Of a stretch of 64,000 bases of DNA, positions 12,901-27,900 are shown in pieces. A program made the translations under genes and the position numbers. A model generated the notes under the pieces. That model searched no databases. It was not told the DNA's origin and was given only the letters and a program-made list of their open reading frames with translations. Origin of the DNA: Oasisia sp. SBJ-2009 (lineage: Eukaryota; Annelida; Polychaeta; Sabellida; Siboglinidae); NCBI GenBank assembly GCA_964017155.1, contig OZ024858.1, positions 20,420,657 to 20,484,656 of the forward strand. Reading direction: 5' to 3'. Within the stretch, counting starts at the first letter, position 1, and each line of letters opens with the position of its first letter.

Positions 12901-15900
12901 TACACTAATGTCGTCTGCTGCCAAACAATGCTTAATCTATGTAGTATCCCTACTGACCAAAGAAAGTTATAACAGACAATAGTTTTACAATATAAATTCA
13001 CTACTTTTAATATTTTCGGTAAATTGCAGTAAAAGACTGAAATATATGAAACTTTGACAACAGCTCGTGACAAAACATGGACATATCACACATATCAACT
13101 GAAAAGGCTGTAAGGCTGATCATCAGGACAGGACATAGTCAGAGCCGACATATTCGGTGACGGCAGACATAGAATGAAGGCACACATTGAATGAAGGCAC
13201 ACATAGAGTGAGGAATATGTACGTGCATGTGTGTGTGTGTATATGTACTCAAGTGTGCAATACAAATCATTGCAGATGTGTATACTCATGCGAAGCACCT
13301 TCAATCATGACACTTTACAAACAAGAAAATTACTTTCATGTCATTCTCTCCTAAAGTATGTCTATGTTATGATAGCATGTTCTACATCCATGTGTATATT
13401 TGAGTATATCTAGGTGCATCTTTGTGTGTGTGTGCATATCTGTGTCGACATGATGACATGTATACATGTGTGTATGTACATGTGTGTAGCTGTGCAATGG
13501 GTACTTTTTGACATGCGCATGTGCTTATTTGCATATGAGCACGTTTATGCGATATGTATTGGTGTGTGTGGCTGAGTTTATGGTAGTGTGTGCATCTGTG
13601 TCTATGCAGACCTGTATTTATTTTCATAAATTATACGACTATGTTCCAGATGTGTGCTATGTTACAGTCATCACAAATGTGTATACTCACCCGCAGCACC
13701 TCCAACATTGCCACCTTACAAAAAAGAAAATTACATTAATATCATAACCTTCTATAGCATGTCTATGTTAAGACAGCTTGTTCTGCACCGATGTGTATAT
13801 TTCAGTGTATCTGAGTGTACCACTGTATGTGCACATCTGTGTTGATATGATGACATACATACATGTGCATGTTTTTGTTGTATGCATGTGCTCATTTGAA
13901 TGTGTGCCTGTTTATGCGTTATGTATTGACATATGTGGCTCAGTGTATTGTAGTTTGTGCATCCGTATCTATGCAGACCTATAATAATTTTCTTAAAATT
14001 ATACGAGTATGTTCAAGTGCATGTATATATTATATAAGCCCTCCTACATATGCACCGGTGCACTTGCATGTGTGTGAGAATCGTGATGCATGTCAGCCTA
14101 AATCATGATCATACTTTGTATCATATATCATCATAATAACTCAAACCTGACATTGTGTCTACTCACCCACCACAGTCCCACTCCCTGTCCCTTCGCTTCC
14201 TGCATCCGGGCCTGGGGGGAAGCCTGACAAACAAATTACATTAATATATCAGCTGCTGAACTATGTTTAGTGCAGGTCAGTTAGATTTCAATTCTATCCA
14301 ATTCACTTTAATATCCTTAAAAAGGATAGTCATCATACAACTCATGAACGCACCTAAAATATGTAAAAAAAACCATTGTCACAAAATACAAATGAAATGC
14401 AAAATGTAAGCACACAAAAAGCAAACCCGTTGGCATCAATATCACTTATTTAACATTCTGATTGCCACAGTCACAACACTCCTGCTGTAACGAGCCATTT
14501 TGCATTTTATGCAACGATATCTCCTTCGAGATGGAAGAAGCTTTCTTCAAGATTGCATGACCGATCATTTGGGACAGCATTGGTGTAGGCAAACCAATGA
14601 TCTTGGTAGCAACGTGTGAGAATTTTAGAAGCCTGGTACGGTTACTCGTGGAAAGAGCAGGATAGTAACAATTACTGCAATATATTACGAGAGGTTTAAT
14701 GATGCTACTGTAGAGAAGTAGAAGTTTTGGGTCAACGTTGAAAGCTCGCAACTTTCAAAGAACGTGCAGTCGCTGTTGAGACTTCTTTTGCATAGAGCTC
14801 TGTAACATGCTCTGTAAACGACAATTTTGTATCTAACACAACACCAAGGTACATAATAGGACTAATGACAGTTCTATTACAACGGAAGTCAATACACATT
14901 TCTTTTCTTTTGGAAACATTGAGATGCAGAAAGTTGGAACTGCACCAACTGGATAAATGTACCACTGAAAAAACGTGATTGGTATGAGACCAAATCACTC
15001 AAAAGAGCGAGCTTGGCTGTATCATCAGAAAACCTCACAACCATGTAGACGGGTCAACACTCCAACAGCCATTGGTATACAAAGTGTATAAAAGTGGACT
15101 CAAAACACAACCCTGAGGCACTCCTGTGTAGCTAACAAGAACTGGTGACATTGCGTCACCCACTCGAACACACTGCGGGGGATTGCTTAAGAAATAGAGA
15201 ACCCAGTGAACAAGTGAGCCTGAAACTTCCATTTTCTGTAATTTGTCAATCATGACATGTCTCTGTAAGGTATTAAATGCTTAAATGAAATCGATAAATA
15301 AGATTTGAGCATAGTTGCCAGCTGTTTCCTTGTCTTTTCCACCCATGCCACCATGCGTGGCTGACAAACAAGAAAGTTACACTAATGTCGTCTGCTGCCA
15401 AACAATGCTTAATCTATGTAGTATCCCTACTGACCAAAGAAAGTTATAACAGACAATAGTTTTACAATATAAATTCACTACTTTTAATATTTTCGGTAAA
15501 TTGCAGTAAAAGACTGAAATATATGAAACTTTGACAACAGCTCGTGACAAAACATGGACATATCACACATATCAACTGAAAAGGCTGTAAGGCTGATCAT
15601 CAGGACAGGACATAGTCAGAGCCGACATATTCGGTGACGGCAGACATAGAATGAAGGCACACATTGAATGAAGGCACACATAGAGTGAGGAATATGTACG
15701 TGCATGTGTGTGTGTGTATATGTACTCAAGTGTGCAATACAAATCATTGCAGATGTGTATACTCATGCGAAGCACCTTCAATCATGACACTTTACAAACA
15801 AGAAAATTACTTTCATGTCATTCTCTCCTAAAGTATGTCTATGTTATGATAGCATGTTCTACATCCATGTGTATATTTGAGTATATCTAGGTGCATCTTT

Positions 15901-18900
15901 GTGTGTGTGTGCATATCTGTGTCGACATGATGACATGTATACATGTGTGTATGTACATGTGTGTAGCTGTGCAATGGGTACTTTTTGACATGCGCATGTG
16001 CTTATTTGCATATGAGCACGTTTATGCGATATGTATTGGTGTGTGTGGCTGAGTTTATGGTAGTGTGTGCATCTGTGTCTATGCAGACCTGTATTTATTT
16101 TCATAAATTATACGACTATGTTCCAGATGTGTGCTATGTTACAGTCATCACAAATGTGTATACTCACCCGCAGCACCTCCAACATTGCCACCTTACAAAA
16201 AAGAAAATTACATTAATATCATAACCTTCTATAGCATGTCTATGTTAAGACAGCTTGTTCTGCACCGATGTGTATATTTCAGTGTATCTGAGTGTACCAC
16301 TGTATGTGCACATCTGTGTTGATATGATGACATACATACATGTGCATGTTTTTGTTGTATGCATGTGCTCATTTGAATGTGTGCCTGTTTATGCGTTATG
16401 TATTGACATATGTGGCTCAGTGTATTGTAGTTTGTGCATCCGTATCTATGCAGACCTATAATAATTTTCTTAAAATTATACGAGTATGTTCAAGTGCATG
16501 TATATATTATATAAGCCCTCCTACATATGCACCGGTGCACTTGCATGTGTGTGAGAATCGTGATGCATGTCAGCCTAAATCATGATCATACTTTGTATCA
16601 TATATCATCATAATAACTCAAACCTGACATTGTGTCTACTCACCCACCACAGTCCCACTCCCTGTCCCTTCGCTTCCTGCATCCGGGCCTGGGGGGAAGC
16701 CTGACAAACAAATTACATTAATATATCAGCTGCTGAACTATGTTTAGTGCAGGTCAGTTAGATTTCAATTCTATCCAATTCACTTTAATATCCTTAAAAA
16801 GGATAGTCATCATACAACTCATGAACGCACCTAAAATATGTAAAAAAAACCATTGTCACAAAATACAAATGAAATGCAAAATGTAAGCACACAAAAAGCA
16901 AACCCGTTGGCATCAATATCACTTATTTAACATTCTGATTGCCACAGTCACAACACTCCTGCTGTAACGAGCCATTTTGCATTTTATGCAACGATATCTC
17001 CTTCGAGATGGAAGAAGCTTTCTTCAAGATTGCATGACCGATCATTTGGGACAGCATTGGTGTAGGCAAACCAATGATCTTGGTAGCAACGTGTGAGAAT
17101 TTTAGAAGCCTGGTACGGTTACTCGTGGAAAGAGCAGGATAGTAACAATTACTGCAATATATTACGAGAGGTTTAATGATGCTACTGTAGAGAAGTAGAA
17201 GTTTTGGGTCAACGTTGAAAGCTCGCAACTTTCAAAGAACGTGCAGTCGCTGTTGAGACTTCTTTTGCATAGAGCTCTGTAACATGCTCTGTAAACGACA
17301 ATTTTGTATCTAACACAACACCAAGGTACATAATAGGACTAATGACAGTTCTATTACAACGGAAGTCAATACACATTTCTTTTCTTTTGGAAACATTGAG
17401 ATGCAGAAAGTTGGAACTGCACCAACTGGATAAATGTACCACTGAAAAAACGTGATTGGTATGAGACCAAATCACTCAAAAGAGCGAGCTTGGCTGTATC
17501 ATCAGAAAACCTCACAACCATGTAGACGGGTCAACACTCCAACAGCCATTGGTATACAAAGTGTATAAAAGTGGACTCAAAACACAACCCTGAGGCACTC
17601 CTGTGTAGCTAACAAGAACTGGTGACATTGCGTCACCCACTCGAACACACTGCGGGGGATTGCTTAAGAAATAGAGAACCCAGTGAACAAGTGAGCCTGA
17701 AACTTCCATTTTCTGTAATTTGTCAATCATGACATGTCTCTGTAAGGTATTAAATGCTTAAATGAAATCGATAAATAAGATTTGAGCATAGTTGCCAGCT
17801 GTTTCCTTGTCTTTTCCACCCATGCCACCATGCGTGGCTGACAAACAAGAAAGTTACACTAATGTCGTCTGCTGCCAAACAATGCTTAATCTATGTAGTA
17901 TCCCTACTGACCAAAGAAAGTTATAACAGACAATAGTTTTACAATATAAATTCACTACTTTTAATATTTTCGGTAAATTGCAGTAAAATACTGAAATATA
18001 TGAAACTTTGACAACAGCTCGTGACAAAACATGGACATATCACACATATCAACTGAAAAGGCTGTAAGGCTGATCATCAGGACAGGACATAGTCAGAGCC
18101 GACATATTCGGTGACGGCAGACATAGAATGAAGGCACACATTGAATGAAGGCACACATAGAGTGAGGAATATGTACGTGCATGTGTGTGTGTATATGTAC
18201 TCAAGTGTGCAATACAAATCATTGCAGATGTGTATACTCATATGCGAAGCACCTTCAATCATGACACTTTACAAACAAGAAAATTACTTTCATGTCATTC
18301 TCTCCTAAAGTATGTCTATGTTATGATAGCATGTTCTACATCCATGTGTATATTTGAGTATATCTAGGTGCATCTTTGTGTGTGTGTGCATATCTGTGTC
18401 GACATGATGACATGTATACATGTGTGTATGTACATGTGTGTAGCTGTGCAATGGGTACTTTTTGACATGCGCATGTGCTTATTTGCATATGAGCACGTTT
18501 ATGCGATATGTATTGGTGTGTGTGGCTGAGTTTATGGTAGTGTGTGCATCTGTGTCTATGCAGACCTGTATTTATTTTCATAAATTATACGAATATGTTC
18601 CAGATGTGTGCTATGTTACAGTCATCACAAATGTGTATACTCACCCGCAGCACCTCCAACATTGCCACCTTACAAAAAAGAAAATTACATTAATATCATA
18701 ACCTTCTATAGCATGTCTATGTTAAGACAGCTTGTTCTGCACCGATGTGTATATTTCAGTGTATCTGAGTGTACCACTGTATGTGCACATCTGTGTTGAT
18801 ATGATGACATACATACATGTGCATGTTTTTGTTGTATGCATGTGCTCATTTGAATGTGTGCCTGTTTATGCGTTATGTATTGACATATGTGGCTCAGTGT

Positions 18901-21900
18901 ATTGTAGTTTGTGCATCCGTATCTATGCAGACCTATAATAATTTTCTTAAAATTATACGAGTATGTTCAAGTGCATGTATATATTATATAAGCCCTCCTA
19001 CATATGCACCGGTGCACTTGCATGTGTGTGAGAATCGTGATGCATGTCAGCCTAAATCATGATCATACTTTGTATCATATATCATCATAATAACTCAAAC
19101 CTGACATTGTGTCTACTCACCCACCACAGTCCCACTCCCTGTCCCTTCGCTTCCTGCATCCGGGCCTGGGGGGAAGCCTGACAAACAAATTACATTAATA
19201 TATCAGCTGCTGAACTATGTTTAGTGCAGGTCAGTTAGATTTCAATTCTATCCAATTCACTTTAATATCCTTAAAAAGGATAGTCATCATACAACTCATG
19301 AACGCACCTAAAATATGTAAAAAAAACCATTGTCACAAAATACAAATGAAATGCAAAATGTAAGCACACAAAAAGCAAACCCGTTGGCATCAATATCACT
19401 TATTTAACATTCTGATTGCCACAGTCACAACACTCCTGCTGTAACGAGCCATTTTGCATTTTATGCAACGATATCTCCTTCGAGATGGAAGAAGCTTTCT
19501 TCAAGATTGCATGACCGATCATTTGGGACAGCATTGGTGTAGGCAAACCAATGATCTTGGTAGCAACGTGTGAGAATTTTAGAAGCCTGGTACGGTTACT
19601 CGTGGAAAGAGCAGGATAGTAACAATTACTGCAATATATTACGAGAGGTTTAATGATGCTACTGTAGAGAAGTAGAAGTTTTGGGTCAACGTTGAAAGCT
19701 CGCAACTTTCAAAGAACGTGCAGTCGCTGTTGAGACTTCTTTTGCATAGAGCTCTGTAACATGCTCTGTAAACGACAATTTTGTATCTAACACAACACCA
19801 AGGTACATAATAGGACTAATGACAGTTCTATTACAACGGAAGTCAATACACATTTCTTTTCTTTTGGAAACATTGAGATGCAGAAAGTTGGAACTGCACC
19901 AACTGGATAAATGTACCACTGAAAAAACGTGATTGGTATGAGACCAAATCACTCAAAAGAGCGAGCTTGGCTGTATCATCAGAAAACCTCACAACCATGT
20001 AGACGGGTCAACACTCCAACAGCCATTGGTATACAAAGTGTATAAAAGTGGACTCAAAACACAACCCTGAGGCACTCCTGTGTAGCTAACAAGAACTGGT
20101 GACATTGCGTCACCCACTCGAACACACTGCGGGGGATTGCTTAAGAAATAGAGAACCCAGTGAACAAGTGAGCCTGAAACTTCCATTTTCTGTAATTTGT
20201 CAATCATGACATGTCTCTGTAAGGTATTAAATGCTTAAATGAAATCGATAAATAAGATTTGAGCATAGTTGCCAGCTGTTTCCTTGTCTTTTCCACCCAT
20301 GCCACCATGCGTGGCTGACAAACAAGAAAGTTACACTAATGTCGTCTGCTGCCAAACAATGCTTAATCTATGTAGTATCCCTACTGACCAAAGAAAGTTA
20401 TAACAGACAATAGTTTTACAATATAAATTCACTACTTTTAATATTTTCGGTAAATTGCAGTAAAAGACTGAAATATATGAAACTTTGACAACAGCTCGTG
20501 ACAAAACATGGACATATCACACATATCAACTGAAAAGGCTGTAAGGCTGATCATCAGGACAGGACATAGTCAGAGCCGACATATTCGGTGACGGCAGACA
20601 TAGAATGAAGGCACACATTGAATGAAGGCACACATAGAGTGAGGAATATGTACGTGCATGTGTGTGTGTGTATATGTACTCAAGTGTGCAATACAAATCA
20701 TTGCAGATGTGTATACTCATGCGAAGCACCTTCAATCATGACACTTTACAAACAAGAAAATTACTTTCATGTCATTCTCTCCTAAAGTATGTCTATGTTA
20801 TGATAGCATGTTCTACATCCATGTGTATATTTGAGTATATCTAGGTGCATCTTTGTGTGTGTGTGCATATCTGTGTCGACATGATGACATGTATACATGT
20901 GTGTATGTACATGTGTGTAGCTGTGCAATGGGTACTTTTTGACATGCGCATGTGCTTATTTGCATATGAGCACGTTTATGCGATATGTATTGGTGTGTGT
21001 GGCTGAGTTTATGGTAGTGTGTGCATCTGTGTCTATGCAGACCTGTATTTATTTTCATAAATTATACGACTATGTTCCAGATGTGTGCTATGTTACAGTC
21101 ATCACAAATGTGTATACTCACCCGCAGCACCTCCAACATTGCCACCTTACAAAAAAGAAAATTACATTAATATCATAACCTTCTATAGCATGTCTATGTT
21201 AAGACAGCTTGTTCTGCACCGATGTGTATATTTCAGTGTATCTGAGTGTACCACTGTATGTGCACATCTGTGTTGATATGATGACATACATACATGTGCA
21301 TGTTTTTGTTGTATGCATGTGCTCATTTGAATGTGTGCCTGTTTATGCGTTATGTATTGACATATGTGGCTCAGTGTATTGTAGTTTGTGCATCCGTATC
21401 TATGCAGACCTATAATAATTTTCTTAAAATTATACGAGTATGTTCAAGTGCATGTATATATTATATAAGCCCTCCTACATATGCACCGGTGCACTTGCAT
21501 GTGTGTGAGAATCGTGATGCATGTCAGCCTAAATCATGATCATACTTTGTATCATATATCATCATAATAACTCAAACCTGACATTGTGTCTACTCACCCA
21601 CCACAGTCCCACTCCCTGTCCCTTCGCTTCCTGCATCCGGGCTTGGGGGGAAGCCTGACAAACAAATTACATTAATATATCAGCTGCTGAACTATGTTTA
21701 GTGCAGGTCAGTTAGATTTCAATTCTATCCAATTCACTTTAATATCCTTAAAAAGGATAGTCATCATACAACTCATGAACGCACCTAAAATATGTAAAAA
21801 AAACCATTGTCACAAAATACAAATGAAATGCAAAATGTAAGCACACAAAAAGCAAACCCGTTGGCATCAATATCACTTATTTAACATTCTGATTGCCACA

Positions 21901-24900
21901 GTCACAACACTCCTGCTGTAACGAGCCATTTTGCATTTTATGCAACGATATCTCCTTCGAGATGGAAGAAGCTTTCTTCAAGATTGCATGACCGATCATT
22001 TGGGACAGCATTGGTGTAGGCAAACCAATGATCTTGGTAGCAACGTGTGAGAATTTTAGAAGCCTGGTACGGTTACTCGTGGAAAGAGCAGGATAGTAAC
22101 AATTACTGCAATATATTACGAGAGGTTTAATGATGCTACTGTAGAGAAGTAGAAGTTTTGGGTCAACGTTGAAAGCTCGCAACTTTCAAAGAACGTGCAG
22201 TCGCTGTTGAGACTTCTTTTGCATAGAGCTCTGTAACATGCTCTGTAAACGACAATTTTGTATCTAACACAACACCAAGGTACATAATAGGACTAATGAC
22301 AGTTCTATTACAACGGAAGTCAATACACATTTCTTTTCTTTTGGAAACATTGAGATGCAGAAAGTTGGAACTGCACCAACTGGATAAATGTACCACTGAA
22401 AAAACGTGATTGGTATGAGACCAAATCACTCAAAAGAGCGAGCTTGGCTGTATCATCAGAAAACCTCACAACCATGTAGACGGGTCAACACTCCAACAGC
22501 CATTGGTATACAAAGTGTATAAAAGTGGACTCAAAACACAACCCTGAGGCACTCCTGTGTAGCTAACAAGAACTGGTGACATTGCGTCACCCACTCGAAC
22601 ACACTGCGGGGGATTGCTTAAGAAATAGAGAACCCAGTGAACAAGTGAGCCTGAAACTTCCATTTTCTGTAATTTGTCAATCATGACATGTCTCTGTAAG
22701 GTATTAAATGCTTAAATGAAATCGATAAATAAGATTTGAGCATAGTTGCCAGCTGTTTCCTTGTCTTTTCCACCCATGCCACCATGCGTGGCTGACAAAC
22801 AAGAAAGTTACACTAATGTCGTCTGCTGCCAAACAATGCTTAATCTATGTAGTATCCCTACTGACCAAAGAAAGTTATAACAGACAATAGTTTTACAATA
22901 TAAATTCACTACTTGTAATATTTTCGGTAAATTGCAGTAAAAGACTGAAATATATGAAACTTTGACAACAGCTCGTGACAAAACATGGACATATCACACA
23001 TATCAACTGAAAAGGCTGTAAGGCTGATCATCAGGACAGGACATAGTCAGAGCCGACATATTCGGTGACGGCAGACATAGAATGAAGGCACACATTGAAT
23101 GAAGGCACACATAGAGTGAGGAATATGTACGTGCATGTGTGTGTGTATATGTACTCAAGTGTGCAATACAAATCATTGCAGATGTGTATACTCATATGCG
23201 AAGCACCTTCAATCATGACACTTTACAAACAAGAAAATTACTTTCATGTCATTCTCTCCTAAAGTATGTCTATGTTATGATAGCATGTTCTACATCCATG
23301 TGTATATTTGAGTAAATCTAGGTGCATCTTTGTGTGTGTGTGCATATCTGTGTCGACATGATGACATGTATACATGTGTGTATGTACATGTGTGTAGCTG
23401 CGCAATGGGTACTTTTTGACATGCGCATGTGCTTATTTGCATATGAGCACGTTTATGCGATATGTATTGGTGTGTGTGGCTGAGTTTATGGTAGTGTGTG
23501 CATCTGTGTCTATGCAGACCTGTATTTATTTTCATAAATTATACGAATATGTTCCAGATGTGTGCTATGTTACAGTCATCACAAATGTGTATACTCACCC
23601 GCAGCACCTCCAACATTGCCACCTTACAAAAAAGAAAATTACATTAATATCATAACCTTCTATAGCATGTCTATGTTAAGACAGCTTGTTCTGCACCGAT
23701 GTGTATATTTCAGTGTATCTGAGTGTACCACTGTATGTGCACATCTGTGTTGATATGATGACATACATACATGTGCATGTTTTTGTTGTATGCATGTGCT
23801 CATTTGAATGTGTGCCTGTTTATGCGTTATGTATTGACATATGTGGCTCAGTGTATTGTAGTTTGTGCATCCGTATCTATGCAGACCTATAATAATTTTC
23901 TTAAAATTATACGAGTATGTTCAAGTGCATGTATATATTATATAAGCCCTCCTACATATGCACCGGTGCACTTGCATGTGTGTGAGAATCGTGATGCATG
24001 TCAGCCTAAATCATGATCATACTTTGTATCATATATCATCATAATAACTCAAACCTGACATTGTGTCTACTCACCCACCACAGTCCCACTCCCTGTCCCT
24101 TCGCTTCCTGCATCCGGGCCTGGGGGGAAGCCTGACAAACAAATTACATTAATATATCAGCTGCTGAACTATGTTTAGTGCAGGTCAGTTAGATTTCAAT
24201 TCTATCCAATTCACTTTAATATCCTTAAAAAGGATAGTCATCATACAACTCATGAACGCACCTAAAATATGTAAAAAAAACCATTGTCACAAAATACAAA
24301 TGAAATGCAAAATGTAAGCACACAAAAAGCAAACCCGTTGGCATCAATATCACTTATTTAACATTCTGATTGCCACAGTCACAACACTCCTGCTGTAACG
24401 AGCCATTTTGCATTTTATGCAACGATATCTCCTTCGAGATGGAAGAAGCTTTCTTCAAGATTGCATGACCGATCATTTGGGACAGCATTGGTGTAGGCAA
24501 ACCAATGATCTTGGTAGCAACAACGTGTGAGAATTTTAGAAGCCTGGTACGGTTACTCGTGGAAAGAGCAGGATAGTAACAATTACTGCAATATATTACG
24601 AGAGGTTTAATGATGCTACTGTAGAGAAGTAGAAGTTTTGGGTCAACGTTGAAAGCTCGCAACTTTCAAAGAACGTGCAGTCGCTGTTGAGACTTCTTTT
24701 GCATAGAGCTCTGTAACATGCTCTGTAAACGACAATTTTGTATCTAACACAACACCAAGGTACATAATAGGACTAATGACAGTTCTATTACAATGGAAGT
24801 CAATACACATTTCTTTTCTTTTGGAAACATTGAGATGCAGAAAGTTGGAACTGCACCAACTGGATAAATGTACCACTGAAAAAACGTGATTGGTATGAGA

Positions 24901-27900
24901 CCAAATCACTCAAAAGAGCGAGCTTGGCTGTATCATCAGAAAACCTCACAACCATGTAGACGGGTCAACACTCCAACAGCCATTGGTATACAAAGTGTAT
25001 AAAAGTGGACTCAAAACACAACCCTGAGGCACTCCTGTGTAGCTAACAAGAACTGGTGACATTGCGTCACCCACTCGAACACACTGCGGGGGATTGCTTA
25101 AGAAATAGAGAACCCAGTGAACAAGTGAGCCTGAAACTTCCATTTTCTGTAATTTGTCAATCATGACATGTCTCTGTAAGGTATTAAATGCTTAAATGAA
25201 ATCGATAAATAAGATTTGAGCATAGTTGCCAGCTGTTTCCTTGTCTTTTCCACCCATGCCACCATGCGTGGCTGACAAACAAGAAAGTTACACTAATGTC
25301 GTCTGCTGCCAAACAATGCTTAATCTATGTAGTATCCCTACTGACCAAAGAAAGTTATAACAGACAATAGTTTTACAATATAAATTCACTACTTGTAATA
25401 TTTTCGGTAAATTGCAGTAAAAGACTGAAATATATGAAACTTTGACAACAGCTCTTGACAAAACATGGACATATCACACATATCAACTGAAAAGGCTGTA
25501 AGGCTGATCATCAGGACAGGACATAGTCAGAGCCGACATATTCGGTGACGGCAGACATAGAATGAAGGCACACATTGAATGAAGGCACACATAGAGTGAG
25601 GAATATGTACGTGCATGTGTGTGTGTATATGTACTCAAGTGTGCAATACAAATCATTGCAGATGTGTATACTCATATGCGAAGCACCTTCAATCATGACA
25701 CTTTACAAACAAGAAAATTACTTTCATGTCATTCTCTCCTAAAGTATGTCTATGTTATGATAGCATGTTCTACATCCATGTGTATATTTGAGTAAATCTA
25801 GGTGCATCTTTGTGTGTGTGTGCATATCTGTGTCGACATGATGACATGTATACATGTGTGTATGTACATGTGTGTAGCTGTGCAATGGGTACTTTTTGAC
25901 ATGCGCATGTGCTTATTTGCATATGAGCACGTTTATGCGATATGTATTGGTGTGTGTGGCTGAGTTTATGGTAGTGTGTGCATCTGTGTCTATGCAGACC
26001 TGTATTTATTTTCATAAATTATACGAATATGTTCCAGATGTGTGCTATGTTACAGTCATCACAAATGTGTATACTCACCCGCAGCACCTCCAACATTGCC
26101 ACCTTACAAAAAAGAAAATTACATTAATATCATAACCTTCTATAGCATGTCTATGTTAAGACAGCTTGTTCTGCACCGATGTGTATATTTCAGTGTATCT
26201 GAGTGTACCACTGTATGTGCACATCTGTGTTGATATGATGACATACATACATGTGCATGTTTTTGTTGTATGCATGTGCTCATTTGAATGTGTGCCTGTT
26301 TATGCGTTATGTATTGACATATGTGGCTCAGTGTATTGTAGTTTGTGCATCCGTATCTATGCAGACCTATAATAATTTTCTTAAAATTATACGAGTATGT
26401 TCAAGTGCATGTATATATTATATAAGCCCTCCTACATATGCACCGGTGCACTTGCATGTGTGTGAGAATCGTGATGCATGTCAGCCTAAATCATGATCAT
26501 ACTTTGTATCATATATCATCATAATAACTCAAACCTGACATTGTGTCTACTCACCCACCACAGTCCCACTCCCTGTCCCTTCGCTTCCTGCATCCGGGCC
26601 TGGGGGGAAGCCTGACAAACAAATTACATTAATATATCAGCTGCTGAACTATGTTTAGTGCAGGTCAGTTAGATTTCAATTCTATCCAATTCACTTTAAT
26701 ATCCTTAAAAAGGATAGTCATCATACAACTCATGAACGCACCTAAAATATGTAAAAAAAACCATTGTCACAAAATACAAATGAAATGCAAAATGTAAGCA
26801 CACAAAAAGCAAACCCGTTGGCATCAATATCACTTATTTAACATTCTGATTGCCACAGTCACAACACTCCTGCTGTAACGAGCCATTTTGCATTTTATGC
26901 AACGATATCTCCTTCGAGATGGAAGAAGTTTTCTTCAAGATTGCATGACCGATCATTTGGGACAGCATTGGTGTAGGCAAACCAATGATCTTGGTAGCAA
27001 CGTGTGAGAATTTTAGAAGCCTGGTACGGTTACTCGTGGAAAGAGCAGGATAGTAACAATTACTGCAATATATTACGAGAGGTTTAATGATGCTACTGTA
27101 GAGAAGTAGAAGTTTTGGGTCAACGTTGAAAGCTCGCAACTTTCAAAGAACGTGCAGTCGCTGTTGAGACTTCTTTTGCATAGAGCTCTGTAACATGCTC
27201 TGTAAACGACAATTTTGTATCTAACACAACACCAAGGTACATAATAGGACTAATGACAGTTCTATTACAACGGAAGTCAATACACATTTCTTTTCTTTTG
27301 GAAACATTGAGATGCAGAAAGTTGGAACTGCACCAACTGGATAAATGTACCACTGAAAAAACGTGATTGGTATGAGACCAAATCACTCAAAAGAGCGAGC
27401 TTGGCTGTATCATCAGAAAACCTCACAACCATGTAGACGGGTCAACACTCCAACAGCCATTGGTATACAAAGTGTATAAAAGTGGACTCAAAACACAACC
27501 CTGAGGCACTCCTGTGTAGCTAACAAGAACTGGTGACATTGCGTCACCCACTCGAACACACTGCGGGGGATTGCTTAAGAAATAGAGAACCCAGTGAACA
27601 AGTGAGCCTGAAACTTCCATTTTCTGTAATTTGTCAATCATGACATGTCTCTGTAAGGTATTAAATGCTTAAATGAAATCGATAAATAAGATTTGAGCAT
27701 AGTTGCCAGCTGTTTCCTTGTCTTTTCCACCCATGCCACCATGCGTGGCTGACAAACAAGAAAGTTACACTAATGTCGTCTGCTGCCAAACAATGCTTAA
27801 TCTATGTAGTATCCCTACTGACCAAAGAAAGTTATAACAGACAATAGTTTTACAATATAAATTCACTACTTTTAATATTTTCGGTAAATTGCAGTAAAAG